From IMG/VR virus record IMGVR_UViG_3300035670_001087, positions 1-26,748 of that record: DNA of 26,748 nucleotides; one strand, 5' to 3'. The notes under the pieces were generated by a model. That model had not been told where the DNA came from and searched no databases. It saw only the letters and a program-made list of their open reading frames with translations. The translations under genes and the position numbers were made by a program. Shown one piece after another: positions 13,150-19,828 of the stretch. Each line of letters begins with the position of its first letter. Positions within the stretch are counted from its first letter, which is position 1. This DNA is from a virus.

Positions 13150-13304
13150 GCGACACACGACCGACTCACGCCGACCTGATCGCCCAGCTGGTCGAGGCGC
13201 TGGCCGACCTGCTCCGAGAAGCCGAGGACGGGCACGCCGTCTGTGCCTACACGCGGTTCAAGGCCCGCGAAGCGCTGCGGGTGGCGAAGGAGGGGACGGC
13301 ATGA
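13146..13304 (+). CDS. Small helical protein (52 aa)
   Basis: A 52-residue frame from GTG 13146 to TGA 13302-13304, joined to both neighbours by 4-base overlaps. It is almost all helix with leucine spacing (ADLIAQLVEALADLLREAE) and a basic C-terminal half (TRFKAREALRVAKEG), suggesting a helical hairpin. It starts MSD like several genes in this region. No function is recognisable. Confidence 0.55.
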   Translation: MSDTRPTHADLIAQLVEALADLLREAEDGHAVCAYTRFKAREALRVAKEGTA

Positions 13305-13867
13305 CCAAACCGCTGTTCCGCATCTGCCGCGTCTGCCGCGAGCGTAAACCCGCGACCGACCGGCCGCTGTGCAAGTCGTGCGCGGCGCAGGTGCGATGGC
13401 ACAAGCGCGAGGCCGAGGAAGACCGCCAGCTGGCCGCGCGGCCCATTGTGGCCCCGCCGACGCCGACCGCCGAGCCGCCACGCGCGACCGGGCAGGCGCG
13501 GCCCTACCGGCGACCGTCCGAGACGCCAGCGCCACGGCCGTCGATGCGGGAGCCGGACGTCGACGGGCTGCCGGAGCCTGAGCGCGTCTACTCGCCGGAG
13601 GAACGGCTCGCCATGACCGTGTTCCATCAGGCCGTCACCGACCTGTCGATTACCCATGTGCAGCCACGCGACAAAGACGGGGCCGCCCTGTTCCTGCTCG
13701 GCCGGGAGCCGTATACCGACATTCACGCCTTCTGGTGCGCGGTGCTGCACCTCGACCCGCGCGGGGCCATCGAGGCGGTCCTGCTGAAGCACGGCACGCA
13801 GATTGCCCGCGTCCGGTCGTGGGCGGTGCGCGAGGCGCTGACGGGGCGCGGGAAGGGGCGGCGGTGA
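13301..13867 (+). CDS. Zinc-finger and proline-rich linker protein (188 aa)
   Basis: The N-terminal 30 residues form a small zinc finger (CRVCRERKP followed by CKSC), as in proteins that bind nucleic acid. A basic, proline-rich linker covers about residues 45-90 (for example PTPTAEPPRATGQARPYRR). The C-terminal 90 residues look like a folded helical domain (EERLAMTVFHQAVTDLS and AFWCAVLHLDPRGAIEAVLL). It ends just before the promoter and leader of the replication genes. No named family is recognised for the C-terminal domain. Confidence 0.6.
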   Translation: MTKPLFRICRVCRERKPATDRPLCKSCAAQVRWHKREAEEDRQLAARPIVAPPTPTAEPPRATGQARPYRRPSETPAPRPSMREPDVDGLPEPERVYSPEERLAMTVFHQAVTDLSITHVQPRDKDGAALFLLGREPYTDIHAFWCAVLHLDPRGAIEAVLLKHGTQIARVRSWAVREALTGRGKGRR

Positions 13868-13882
13868 GGTTGTCGGTTTATT

Positions 13883-13912
13883 GTGACAAGGCCGCCGTCG
13901 GGCCGATAGAAT
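13883..13912 (+). promoter_or_regulatory. Candidate promoter for the replication operon, with operator palindrome
   Basis: A GTGACA -35 (13883-13888) and a TAGAAT -10 (13907-13912, 5 of 6 matches) are 18 bases apart in a gene-free stretch. A palindrome GCCGAT-AGA-ATCGGC at 13902-13916 overlaps the -10, an ideal repressor site. The -35 also holds TGTGACA, the reverse complement of the TGTCACA core of the iterons in the next gene, so the initiator might control its own promoter. Confidence 0.55.
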
Positions 13913-13917
13913 CGGCT

Positions 13918-14000
13918 CGCGGCCAGGTATGTGGCCTGACCGCGAACCTAACAACCGGCTGGAGGCGCAGCGCGGATGCTGACGATAGTCTATCGCAGCA
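13918..14000 (+). promoter_or_regulatory. Two-hairpin leader of the replication operon
   Basis: At the predicted transcript start (about 13919) a 9-bp stem with one mismatch pairs 13918-13927 with 13935-13944 (CGCGG/CCGCG and CAGG/CCTG). A second stem pairs TGCTG and CGATA (13977-13987, one bulged A) with TATCG and CAGCA (13991-14000) around a GTC loop. The strong SD AGGAGG at 14015-14020 follows. The layout resembles leader RNAs used for antitermination or translation control. Confidence 0.5.
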
Positions 14001-14026
14001 TGCACGTCTGCCGTAGGAGGTGAGAC

Positions 14027-15130
14027 GTGTATAACAAGCTCTTCACAAAGATTCTCGATTCGTCGATCTGGCTGCAGTCTGACCAGACCGTCCGCGTGTG
14101 GATTACCCTGCTGGCCGCGATGGATGAGGACGGCTTGACGCCGTTTGCCACGGTCGCCAACCTTGCGAACAGGTCGCATGTCAGCCTTGAGGCCACACGC
14201 GCGGCCGTCGCCTACCTCGAAGGCCCGGACGAGTGCAGCGGCAACCCGGCGAATGACGGCCGACGCATTGAACGGGTCGACGGCGGCTGGCTGGTGCTGA
14301 ATGCGGCCGCCCATCGCGAGATGGTGACCCGGTCGGAAATCAAGCGGCGGCAGCGCGAACGGGCGCAGGCATCACGCGATCGCAAGCGTCACAGCGAGCC
14401 TGTGACCGATGCGTTACAGATCGAGCAGTGTCACAGCTGTCACAGCAAAACGGCCATGTGTCACAGCAAAACGGGGGTGTGTCACAGGAAAACGGGCACC
14501 TGTCACAGCAAAACGGCGATCTGTCACGCATCTGTCACGGAATCAGAAGCAGTAGCAGTATCAGAAGCAGAAGCAGTAGCAACAGCAGAGAGATCAGTAC
14601 TTGCTCGGTCATCCGACCATGCCGAGACCGGTGGATCGCCTACCGGCGATCGCAAGTATGAGGAGGCCTTTAGGGCGTTCTGGGCCGTCTACCCACGCAA
14701 GACGGCCAAAGCCACAGCCGCCAAGGCCTACGCGGCCTTACGGCCATCGGCCGACCTGCAGGCGGTCATCCTTGCGGCCGTGCGGCAGCAGGCGGCCAGT
14801 CACGACTGGCAGAAGGACGGCGGGCGGTTCGTGCCACACGCGGCGACCTACCTTCGCGGTCGACGATGGGAGGACGTGCCGGTCGGCATGGTGCCCGCGT
14901 CGACGGCCAGCGCCAACCCGTCGGCCCCGGTCGAGTCGGCCGAGGACCGCGAACATCGACTGCTGCAGGAGCGCACGCAGGTCTACATCGCGGAACAGAA
15001 ACGGCTCGAGGCCGAGACGAAGGCCTGGCGGGAAAGCCCGGACTACGTGCCCCTGCGCGAGCTGTTCCGGCGTCAGCGTGAGGCGCAGGGCCTGCCGCCG
15101 CTGGCCTTTCTTGATGAGGCGAAGCCATGA
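14027..15130 (+). CDS. Phage replication initiator (lambda O-like)
   Basis: The 367-residue protein starts at GTG 14027 after the SD AGGAGG (14015-14020). The N-terminal 100 residues are a winged-helix-like domain (YNKLFTKILDSSIWLQ, then LANRSHVSLEATRAAVAYL) as in phage replisome organisers. A basic linker follows, then a heptad-like run of CHSKT repeats at about 138-166, encoded by the iterons, and an acidic-alanine stretch. The C-terminal part (FWAVYPRKTAKATAAKAY then GGRFVPHAATYLRGRRWEDVP) is the module common at the end of such initiators, thought to contact helicase or loader. The next gene is the DnaB-type helicase. The assignment by layout is strong; DNA binding to the iterons is inferred. 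Confidence 0.8.
   Translation: MYNKLFTKILDSSIWLQSDQTVRVWITLLAAMDEDGLTPFATVANLANRSHVSLEATRAAVAYLEGPDECSGNPANDGRRIERVDGGWLVLNAAAHREMVTRSEIKRRQRERAQASRDRKRHSEPVTDALQIEQCHSCHSKTAMCHSKTGVCHRKTGTCHSKTAICHASVTESEAVAVSEAEAVATAERSVLARSSDHAETGGSPTGDRKYEEAFRAFWAVYPRKTAKATAAKAYAALRPSADLQAVILAAVRQQAASHDWQKDGGRFVPHAATYLRGRRWEDVPVGMVPASTASANPSAPVESAEDREHRLLQERTQVYIAEQKRLEAETKAWRESPDYVPLRELFRRQREAQGLPPLAFLDEAKP
14388..14600 (+). other. Probable replication origin: iterons plus AT-rich purine-skewed segment
   Basis: TGTCAC occurs at 14429, 14438, 14459, 14480, 14501, 14522 and 14533; the five from 14438 to 14522 are exactly 21 bases apart, two helical turns, with a conserved extension like AGCAAAACGG. Upstream GTCACAG (14388-14394) faces CTGTGAC (14400-14406). 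Immediately downstream, 14540-14600 is lower in GC and purine-rich on the + strand with repeats of CAGAAGCAG and CAGTAGCA, as expected of an unwinding element. Iterons inside the initiator gene followed by such a segment are the plan of the lambda origin. Confidence 0.75.
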
Positions 15131-16461
15131 GCACGCCGACCGATACGCTGCACGAACAGGCCCTGCAGGCTGAACGGGCTTTGCTCGGGGCCGTGCTGGT
15201 CGACCCCACGCGGCTGGTCGACGCCGGGGCGACTGTCACCGAGGCGAGCTTCTACCGGGTGGCGCACCAGCTGCTGTGGCGTGTGATTACGACCAGAGCC
15301 GAGGCCCGGCAGCCCTGCGACCTCGTGACGGTCTGCGGCGCGCTGACGCCAACCGAGCTGGAGGCCGTGGGCGGTCCGGCCTATGTCGCCGGCCTGACAG
15401 ACGGCATGCCGCGCTCGGCCAACGCGGCCTACTACGCCGGACTGGTCCGTGACGCAGCCGCCCGGCGGCAGGTCGAAGCCTTTGCGCGGCAGCTGCTGGC
15501 TGAGGCGACCTCCGGCGAGTCAGACCCGGCCGCGCTCGTGACGACCGTAGAAACCGGCCTGGGACGGCTCAGGAGCGGACTTCCGGCCGTGGGCCTACTG
15601 GACCCGCCGACCCGTGCCACGCGTGCCATGCAGGCGATGGAACAGGCCGCCACGGGCGCGCTCCAGCGCACCATGAGCCGCGTCGCGGGCCTCGACCACA
15701 TCTGCCGGGGCTGGCGGGGCGGGCAGCTGGTCGTGCTCGGCGCGCGTCCGGCGATGGGGAAATCCGCGCTGGCAATGGCGCTGGCGGTCGCGGCCGGGGA
15801 GCAGGGCGCGGTGCTGTTCGTCAGTCTGGAGATGGGCGCGGACGAGCTCGGCCTGCGCGAGCTGGGCCTGCGGGCAGGCATCCCGCCGACGAGTATCGAG
15901 CATTACGCGACACGCGGCAGTGGGGCGCAGCGGGTGTCGGACGCGATGGGCGCGATGGGGAACGGCGGCGTGTATCTGCTCGACCAGGCGGGCGCGCGGG
16001 TGTCGCAGGTGTATCAGGCGGCGTCTCGACTGAAGGCGCAGCACAGCCGGGTGTCGCTGGTCGTCATCGACTACCTGCAGCTGATGCGCGCCGAGCCAGG
16101 GCAGCGCGCGGACAATCGGACCGTCGAAGTGGGCCAGCTGAGCGGCGGGCTCAAGCGGCTGGCGCGGGACCTCGACGTGCCGGTGCTGGCCCTGTCGCAG
16201 CTGTCACGGGCGAGCGAGGCGCGGGCCGACAAGCGGCCGCAGCTATCCGACCTGCGCGAGTCGGGCAGCATCGAGCAGGACGCGGACTGTGTGATGCTGC
16301 TGCATCGGCCGGGCTACTACTCGGGCGACCCGCTCGACTGTTCGGCCGACCTCGACGTGAAGAAACACCGAAGCGGGCCGACCGGCAGCGTCAAGCTGGT
16401 CTGGCGGCCGGAGACCATGCAGTTTGTCGACGCAGGAGGAACGACCTATGCCGACCAGTAG
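15127..16461 (+). CDS. DnaB-type replicative helicase
   Basis: The 444-residue product matches DnaB helicases in length and order: an N-terminal helical domain starting EQALQAERALLGAVL (residues 10-24), a linker around 150-185, then the RecA-like motor with Walker A GARPAMGKS (205-213), VSLEM (232-236), VVIDYLQLM (about 311-319), and SQLSR and LRESGSIEQDAD further on. It unwinds the fork 5' to 3' as a hexamer. The start overlaps the initiator gene, so initiator and helicase are made together. No separate helicase loader or primase gene is visible, so the host's are probably used or the initiator loads it directly. Confidence 0.9.
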   Translation: MSTPTDTLHEQALQAERALLGAVLVDPTRLVDAGATVTEASFYRVAHQLLWRVITTRAEARQPCDLVTVCGALTPTELEAVGGPAYVAGLTDGMPRSANAAYYAGLVRDAAARRQVEAFARQLLAEATSGESDPAALVTTVETGLGRLRSGLPAVGLLDPPTRATRAMQAMEQAATGALQRTMSRVAGLDHICRGWRGGQLVVLGARPAMGKSALAMALAVAAGEQGAVLFVSLEMGADELGLRELGLRAGIPPTSIEHYATRGSGAQRVSDAMGAMGNGGVYLLDQAGARVSQVYQAASRLKAQHSRVSLVVIDYLQLMRAEPGQRADNRTVEVGQLSGGLKRLARDLDVPVLALSQLSRASEARADKRPQLSDLRESGSIEQDADCVMLLHRPGYYSGDPLDCSADLDVKKHRSGPTGSVKLVWRPETMQFVDAGGTTYADQ

Positions 16462-16765
16462 CTGGAAGGCGTCAGAGCGGCGCATGGCGCGGGACGTCGG
16501 GACGGAGCGCATTCCGGTGACCGGCGAGCGGAACGGCTCAGACTTTACCGACACGCTGGCCTGCTACCAGCTGAAGGTGCGGCGCATGCTGCCCGCGTGG
16601 CTGTGGGCGTGGCTGGGCGGGATTCAGGGCACGGCGGCGAAGCAGGGCCGCATTGGCGTCCTGGTGCTGCGGGTGCCACGCATGCGGGACGAGGACGCGC
16701 TGGTCGTGCTGTCGTGGCGGGACTGGGTCGCCCTGCACGGCGACGCGCAGCGGGGGCAGGACTGA
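16448..16765 (+). CDS. PD-(D/E)XK nuclease, Holliday-junction-resolvase-like
   Basis: The 105-residue protein resembles small phage nucleases of the PD-(D/E)XK fold. An early glutamate in SWKASERRMARDVG (E10), an SDF aspartate (D32), and YQLKVR with the QxK pair (41-43) fit the active-site pattern, and TERIPVTGERNGSDF before it is typical. Such enzymes resolve branched DNA made in replication or packaging. AGGAGGA at 16434-16440 lies 7 bases before ATG 16448 inside the helicase gene's end. The family call is from motifs; a plain endonuclease is the alternative. Confidence 0.6.
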   Translation: MPTSSWKASERRMARDVGTERIPVTGERNGSDFTDTLACYQLKVRRMLPAWLWAWLGGIQGTAAKQGRIGVLVLRVPRMRDEDALVVLSWRDWVALHGDAQRGQD

Positions 16766-17124
16766 TGCCGACGGCACCGAAGCGGGCCTGTCTGGTGCCG
16801 GGGTGTCTCGGCTACGCGGAGACGCGCGGCCGGTGCGCGGAGCACGCCAAGCCGATTGTCGAGGCGCTGGCGCGGGCACGGCGGGACGAGCCAGGTCGTC
16901 AGTGGTATCACACGACCCGATGGCGCAAACTGCGGCAGACGCTGCTCAGTCGTCGGCCGCTGTGTGTGCGGTGCGAGGCCGAAGGCCGACCGACGCCAGC
17001 GACGGACATCGACCACATACAGCCGCACCGCGGCGACGCGAACCTGTTCTGGTCGAGCCGCAACATGCAGGGACTATGCCAAGCGCACCACATCCAGAAG
17101 ACGCGAGAGGAGCGGCGCGCGTGA
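16765..17124 (+). CDS. HNH endonuclease (packaging-associated)
   Basis: The 119-residue product has the HNH core: DIDHIQPHRGD (residues 81-91), N100, and CQAHHIQKT (105-113), with zinc ligands CVRC (67-70) pairing with a later cysteine. An extra small cysteine knot (CLVPGCLGYAETRGRC) sits at the N-terminus. HNH proteins directly upstream of terminase are common in cos phages and in several cases are needed for cutting packaged DNA (HK97 gp74 is the known example). Here terminase small subunit begins 288 bases downstream, fitting that role. It is shorter than homing-type HNH proteins. Confidence 0.85.
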   Translation: MPTAPKRACLVPGCLGYAETRGRCAEHAKPIVEALARARRDEPGRQWYHTTRWRKLRQTLLSRRPLCVRCEAEGRPTPATDIDHIQPHRGDANLFWSSRNMQGLCQAHHIQKTREERRA

Positions 17125-17351
17125 TTGTTGCGAAACGACACACATGCGGAATTGCTCGCTGTGTCAAAACGCCACAACCAATGCGCGATTGTGTCATTAC
17201 GCCACAGGGTATGGGGGGCGCAAAACCTGTGCCAATTCGCCTAGAAACCGGCGTGGGCGCTTCGCGTCGACGAGGGCGGTTTAAATTGGGTCAAAACGAC
17301 GCAACTTGCAATCGGTTTGCGTCGAATTGGAACAAATCAATCCCGAATTGA
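17121..17351 (+). CDS. Doubtful 76-aa frame in the pre-terminase segment
   Basis: A GTG at 17121 overlaps the HNH stop and the frame stays open to TGA at 17349-17351. The product is basic with no domain, and two of its segments (CVKTPQPMRD and CVITPQGMGG) merely reflect the DNA repeats beneath. The region is far more AT-rich than real genes nearby, so this is more likely noncoding. It is listed because its start junction matches the style of this genome. Confidence 0.25.
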   Translation: MIVAKRHTCGIARCVKTPQPMRDCVITPQGMGGAKPVPIRLETGVGASRRRGRFKLGQNDATCNRFASNWNKSIPN

Positions 17352-17411
17352 GACGAAACGGAACCGAAAGTAACGCAAAATGCGGTATCGTGTGACCAGA
17401 AAGGAACGCAA
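17125..17411 (+). other. AT-rich, repeat-bearing segment before terminase; candidate cos/pac site
   Basis: This 287-base stretch holds no convincing gene. In 17281-17400, 67 of 120 bases are A or T, against 14 of 60 at 18001-18060. It contains four degenerate copies of a 16-bp motif (17127, 17161, 17191, 17288) and repeated CGAATTG (17313 and 17344). It sits between the HNH and terminase small-subunit genes, the usual place for cos or pac. A promoter for the late operon may also be here (a weak TATCGT at 17386-17391). The SD AAGGA at 17401-17405 serves the terminase. Confidence 0.45.
17127..17303 (+). repeat. Four degenerate 16-bp direct repeats (GTGTCAAAACGCCACA type)
   Basis: Copies start at 17127 (GTTGCGAAACGACACA), 17161 (GTGTCAAAACGCCACA), 17191 (GTGTCATTACGCCACA) and 17288 (GGGTCAAAACGACGCA), matching the second copy at 12, 16, 14 and 13 of 16 positions. 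The second and third are 30 bases apart. All are on the same strand. Such sets act as terminase or regulator binding sites in other phages; here the role is inferred. Confidence 0.5.
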
Positions 17412-17909
17412 ATGCCATCAGGCGGACATGCGAGGGCTGGCCGTTTGCCGCAGCCAGGCAGCGGTCGATCATTGACACGACCCGGCGCACGGTCGGGCGC
17501 ACCGCGGCGACTGCCTGTGATGGCAGCTGCACCGGACCCGCCGCTGTATCTGAGCGCGGAAGAGCTCGAGGTCTGGCGCTACTATGCGCCGAAACTGGCC
17601 GCAGATGGGCGGCTGAGCGACAAATCCGTCGACGTGCTGGCCCGGTATTGTCTGGCGGTCGTGCAGGTGCGGCGGCTGACGCAGGTGGTCCGCGAGTCGG
17701 CCCCGGTCATCATCTCGACGCAGTATCAGCCGGACGGCACAACGCGCGAGATCGCAAAGACGAACCCGGCAGACGCCATGCTGCGGTCGTGGTTGGACAA
17801 GTGCCGAGCGCTGGAGAACGATCTGCTCCTGAACCCGGCCGCGCTGCTGCGTGTGCCGGCCGAACAACCGACCGAGGACGATCCGTTTGCCGACGAGCCG
17901 AGCGCGTAA
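17412..17909 (+). CDS. Terminase small subunit (P27-like)
   Basis: The 165-residue protein has a basic, glycine- and proline-rich N-terminus and a helical core (SAEELEVWRYYAPKL then DVLARYCLAVVQVRRL) with a C-terminal KTNPADAMLRSWLDKC segment, the pattern of P27-family small terminases. It recognises phage DNA and hands it to the large subunit. AAGGA at 17401-17405 precedes the ATG. It directly follows the candidate packaging site and overlaps the large-subunit gene. Confidence 0.8.
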   Translation: MPSGGHARAGRLPQPGSGRSLTRPGARSGAPRRLPVMAAAPDPPLYLSAEELEVWRYYAPKLAADGRLSDKSVDVLARYCLAVVQVRRLTQVVRESAPVIISTQYQPDGTTREIAKTNPADAMLRSWLDKCRALENDLLLNPAALLRVPAEQPTEDDPFADEPSA

Positions 17910-19587
17910 GCCATCGGCGAAGGCGATCGCGGCCGATCCGGTCAAGGCCTACGCGGCGGCGGTCGTCGACGGGCACGAACCAGCGGGCGAGCTGCTGCGT
18001 GCGGCGTGTGCGCGCCATCTGGCCGACCTCGAGGCCGCGACCAGCCGCGGATGGCGGTTCGACCGCGAGAAGGCCGCGCAGGCGATCGGCTTCTTTGCCA
18101 AGCTGAAACACTACAAAGGCGAATGGGCCGGACAGCCGATCCTGCTGGAGCCGTTTCAGCGGTTCATCGTGGGCAGTCTGTTCGGCTGGCTGCTCGACGA
18201 CGGCCGTCGACGCTACCGGCAGGCCTACTGTGAGCAGCCGCGCGGGCAGGGGAAGAGCACGACCGCGGCCGGGATCGCGCTGCGGCTGCTGGCCTTCGAC
18301 GGCGAGCCGGGGGCCGAGGTCTACTGCGCGGCCACGAAAAAGGACCAAGCGAAGATTACCTGGGAGACGGCGCGGCAGATTGTGCTGCGGGTGCCCGCGC
18401 TGGCGCAGCGCATTGAACCCTTGAAGACGCATCTGTGGCACGGCGCGTCAGCCTCGAAGCTGGTCCCCCTGGGCGGCGACGAGGATACGCTCGACGGGCT
18501 GCGCCCCAACGGGGTCATCCTCGATGAGATTCACGCCATGAAGTCGAGCGGCATTATCGACGTGCTGGCGACTGGCACGGGCACACGGCGTCAGCCGCTG
18601 CTGTTCGAGATCACGACGGCAGGCGTCGGCACGACGGGCGTGTGCCACGACCATCACCAATACAGCAGCCAGGTCGCGCGCGGCATCGTGGACGACCCGT
18701 CGTGGTTCGGCTGCATCATCGGGGCCGACCCGGCCGACGACTGGCGCGAGCCGTCGACGTGGCGCAAGGCGAACCCGAACCTCGGTGTGAGCGTGAAGGC
18801 CGACGACCTCGCGCGGAAGGCCCTGCAGGCGCAGCACATCCCCGCGTTCGAGTCAGAGTTTCGGCGGTTGCACCTCGGCCAGTGGGTGCAGGCGGCCGAG
18901 CGCTATCTGCCGATGCATCAATGGGACACGGCCGAGAATGCGGCCGCGATCGACCGGGCAAGTCTGCGCGGACAGCCGTGCGTCATCGGCATGGACGTCT
19001 CCGCGAAGTTTGACTTCACCGCAGCCGTGGCCGTGTTTCGCCGACCCGATGGCGGCGTGACGGTACTGCCGACCATCTGGGCCCCCGAGGCGGCGGTGCA
19101 GCAGTCGCGTCGCGCGCTGGTGCCCCTCGAGGCGTGGGTGAGAGCCGGTCACCTGCACGTCACGCCGGGCGACGTCATCGACCAGGCCTTTATCCGGGCC
19201 TCGCTGCTCGAGCTGGCCCGTGAGTTTGACGTGCGCGAAGTGGCCTATGACTCGTGGAATGCGACCTCGCTGGCGACCGAGCTACAGGCCGACGGGCTGC
19301 AGCCGGTCGAAGTGCGGCAGGGCTACCGCACATTGAGCGAGCCGACGAAGACGCTGGCCGCGCTCGTGGCGACCGGCCGTCTGCAGCACGGCGGGCATCC
19401 GGTGCTGCGGTGGATGGCGGACAACCTGATTGTGCGGTCGGACCCGAACGGCAACGTCGCCCCGGACAAGGCGCGCGCGGCGGAAAAGATCGACGGCATC
19501 GTGGCGCTGATTATGGCCCTGAGCCGTCTGCCCGCGCTGGCGGTGAAACCGAAAGGCCCGCGCGAGCGTGGGCTGATTATTCTCTGA
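17887..19587 (+). CDS. Terminase large subunit
   Basis: The protein, 566 residues from TTG 17887, is the packaging ATPase and nuclease. It has Walker A RGQGKST near residues 119-125, Walker B GVILDEIH near 215-222, and an RNase-H-like nuclease domain with D370 (GMDVSAKFDF), D454 (AYDSWN) and D535 (EKIDG). The best upstream alternative is GTG 17851, which adds 12 residues; TTG 17887 is preferred because GAGGA at 17874-17878 lies 8 bases before it and the start MPTSRARK is typical. Type: HK97-like Terminase_1. The gene is intact and follows the small subunit directly. Confidence 0.9.
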   Translation: MPTSRARKPSAKAIAADPVKAYAAAVVDGHEPAGELLRAACARHLADLEAATSRGWRFDREKAAQAIGFFAKLKHYKGEWAGQPILLEPFQRFIVGSLFGWLLDDGRRRYRQAYCEQPRGQGKSTTAAGIALRLLAFDGEPGAEVYCAATKKDQAKITWETARQIVLRVPALAQRIEPLKTHLWHGASASKLVPLGGDEDTLDGLRPNGVILDEIHAMKSSGIIDVLATGTGTRRQPLLFEITTAGVGTTGVCHDHHQYSSQVARGIVDDPSWFGCIIGADPADDWREPSTWRKANPNLGVSVKADDLARKALQAQHIPAFESEFRRLHLGQWVQAAERYLPMHQWDTAENAAAIDRASLRGQPCVIGMDVSAKFDFTAAVAVFRRPDGGVTVLPTIWAPEAAVQQSRRALVPLEAWVRAGHLHVTPGDVIDQAFIRASLLELAREFDVREVAYDSWNATSLATELQADGLQPVEVRQGYRTLSEPTKTLAALVATGRLQHGGHPVLRWMADNLIVRSDPNGNVAPDKARAAEKIDGIVALIMALSRLPALAVKPKGPRERGLIIL

Positions 19588-19596
19588 GGAGGACGT

Positions 19597-19788
19597 ATGC
19601 AGTGGATCACGATGCACGAGGCGGCTGAGCTGGCGCGCGTCACGACACGCACCATTCGCAATTGGATTGACAAGGGCGCGGTGCAGGCGGTGAAGGCGAG
19701 CCCGGCGGCGAGGCGTGTGCTGGTGCGTCGCAGCGATGTCGACCCGCAGCAACGCGCGGAAACGAGCCGCAACAGCGGCACCATCTGA
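19597..19788 (+). CDS. Excisionase/MerR-like helix-turn-helix protein (63 aa)
   Basis: The 63-residue product is a compact HTH of the excisionase family: MHEAAELARVTTRTIRNWIDKG (helix-turn-helix, residues 6-27, written here with one break: MHEAAELARVT and TRTIRNWIDKG) and then a wing VQAVKASPAARRVLVRRSDVD. GAGGAGG at 19586-19592 gives a strong SD. Such proteins bind DNA to control recombination or transcription. Its place between terminase and portal is unusual; a 28-base imperfect palindrome lies right after it at 19801-19828 and could be its target. Confidence 0.7.
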   Translation: MQWITMHEAAELARVTTRTIRNWIDKGAVQAVKASPAARRVLVRRSDVDPQQRAETSRNSGTI

Positions 19789-19800
19789 TAGCGGACGGCG

Positions 19801-19828
19801 CGCGCATTCGTCAGACTGACGACGCGCG
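19801..19828 (+). promoter_or_regulatory. Palindrome overlapping the portal start
   Basis: TCGTCAG-A-CTGACGA (19808-19822) has perfect 7-bp arms, flanked by CGCGC (19801-19805) and GCGCG (19824-19828). The portal GTG begins on the last base. No SD is visible before it. As RNA it would be a hairpin that could hide or position the start; as DNA it is a good operator for the HTH protein encoded just upstream. Confidence 0.55.

Noticed and set aside
14429-14540. Possible CRISPR array because of regular short repeats
   Set aside because: The repeats are only 6-16 bases, the period is 21 with no unique spacers, and they lie inside a coding frame; iterons fit better.
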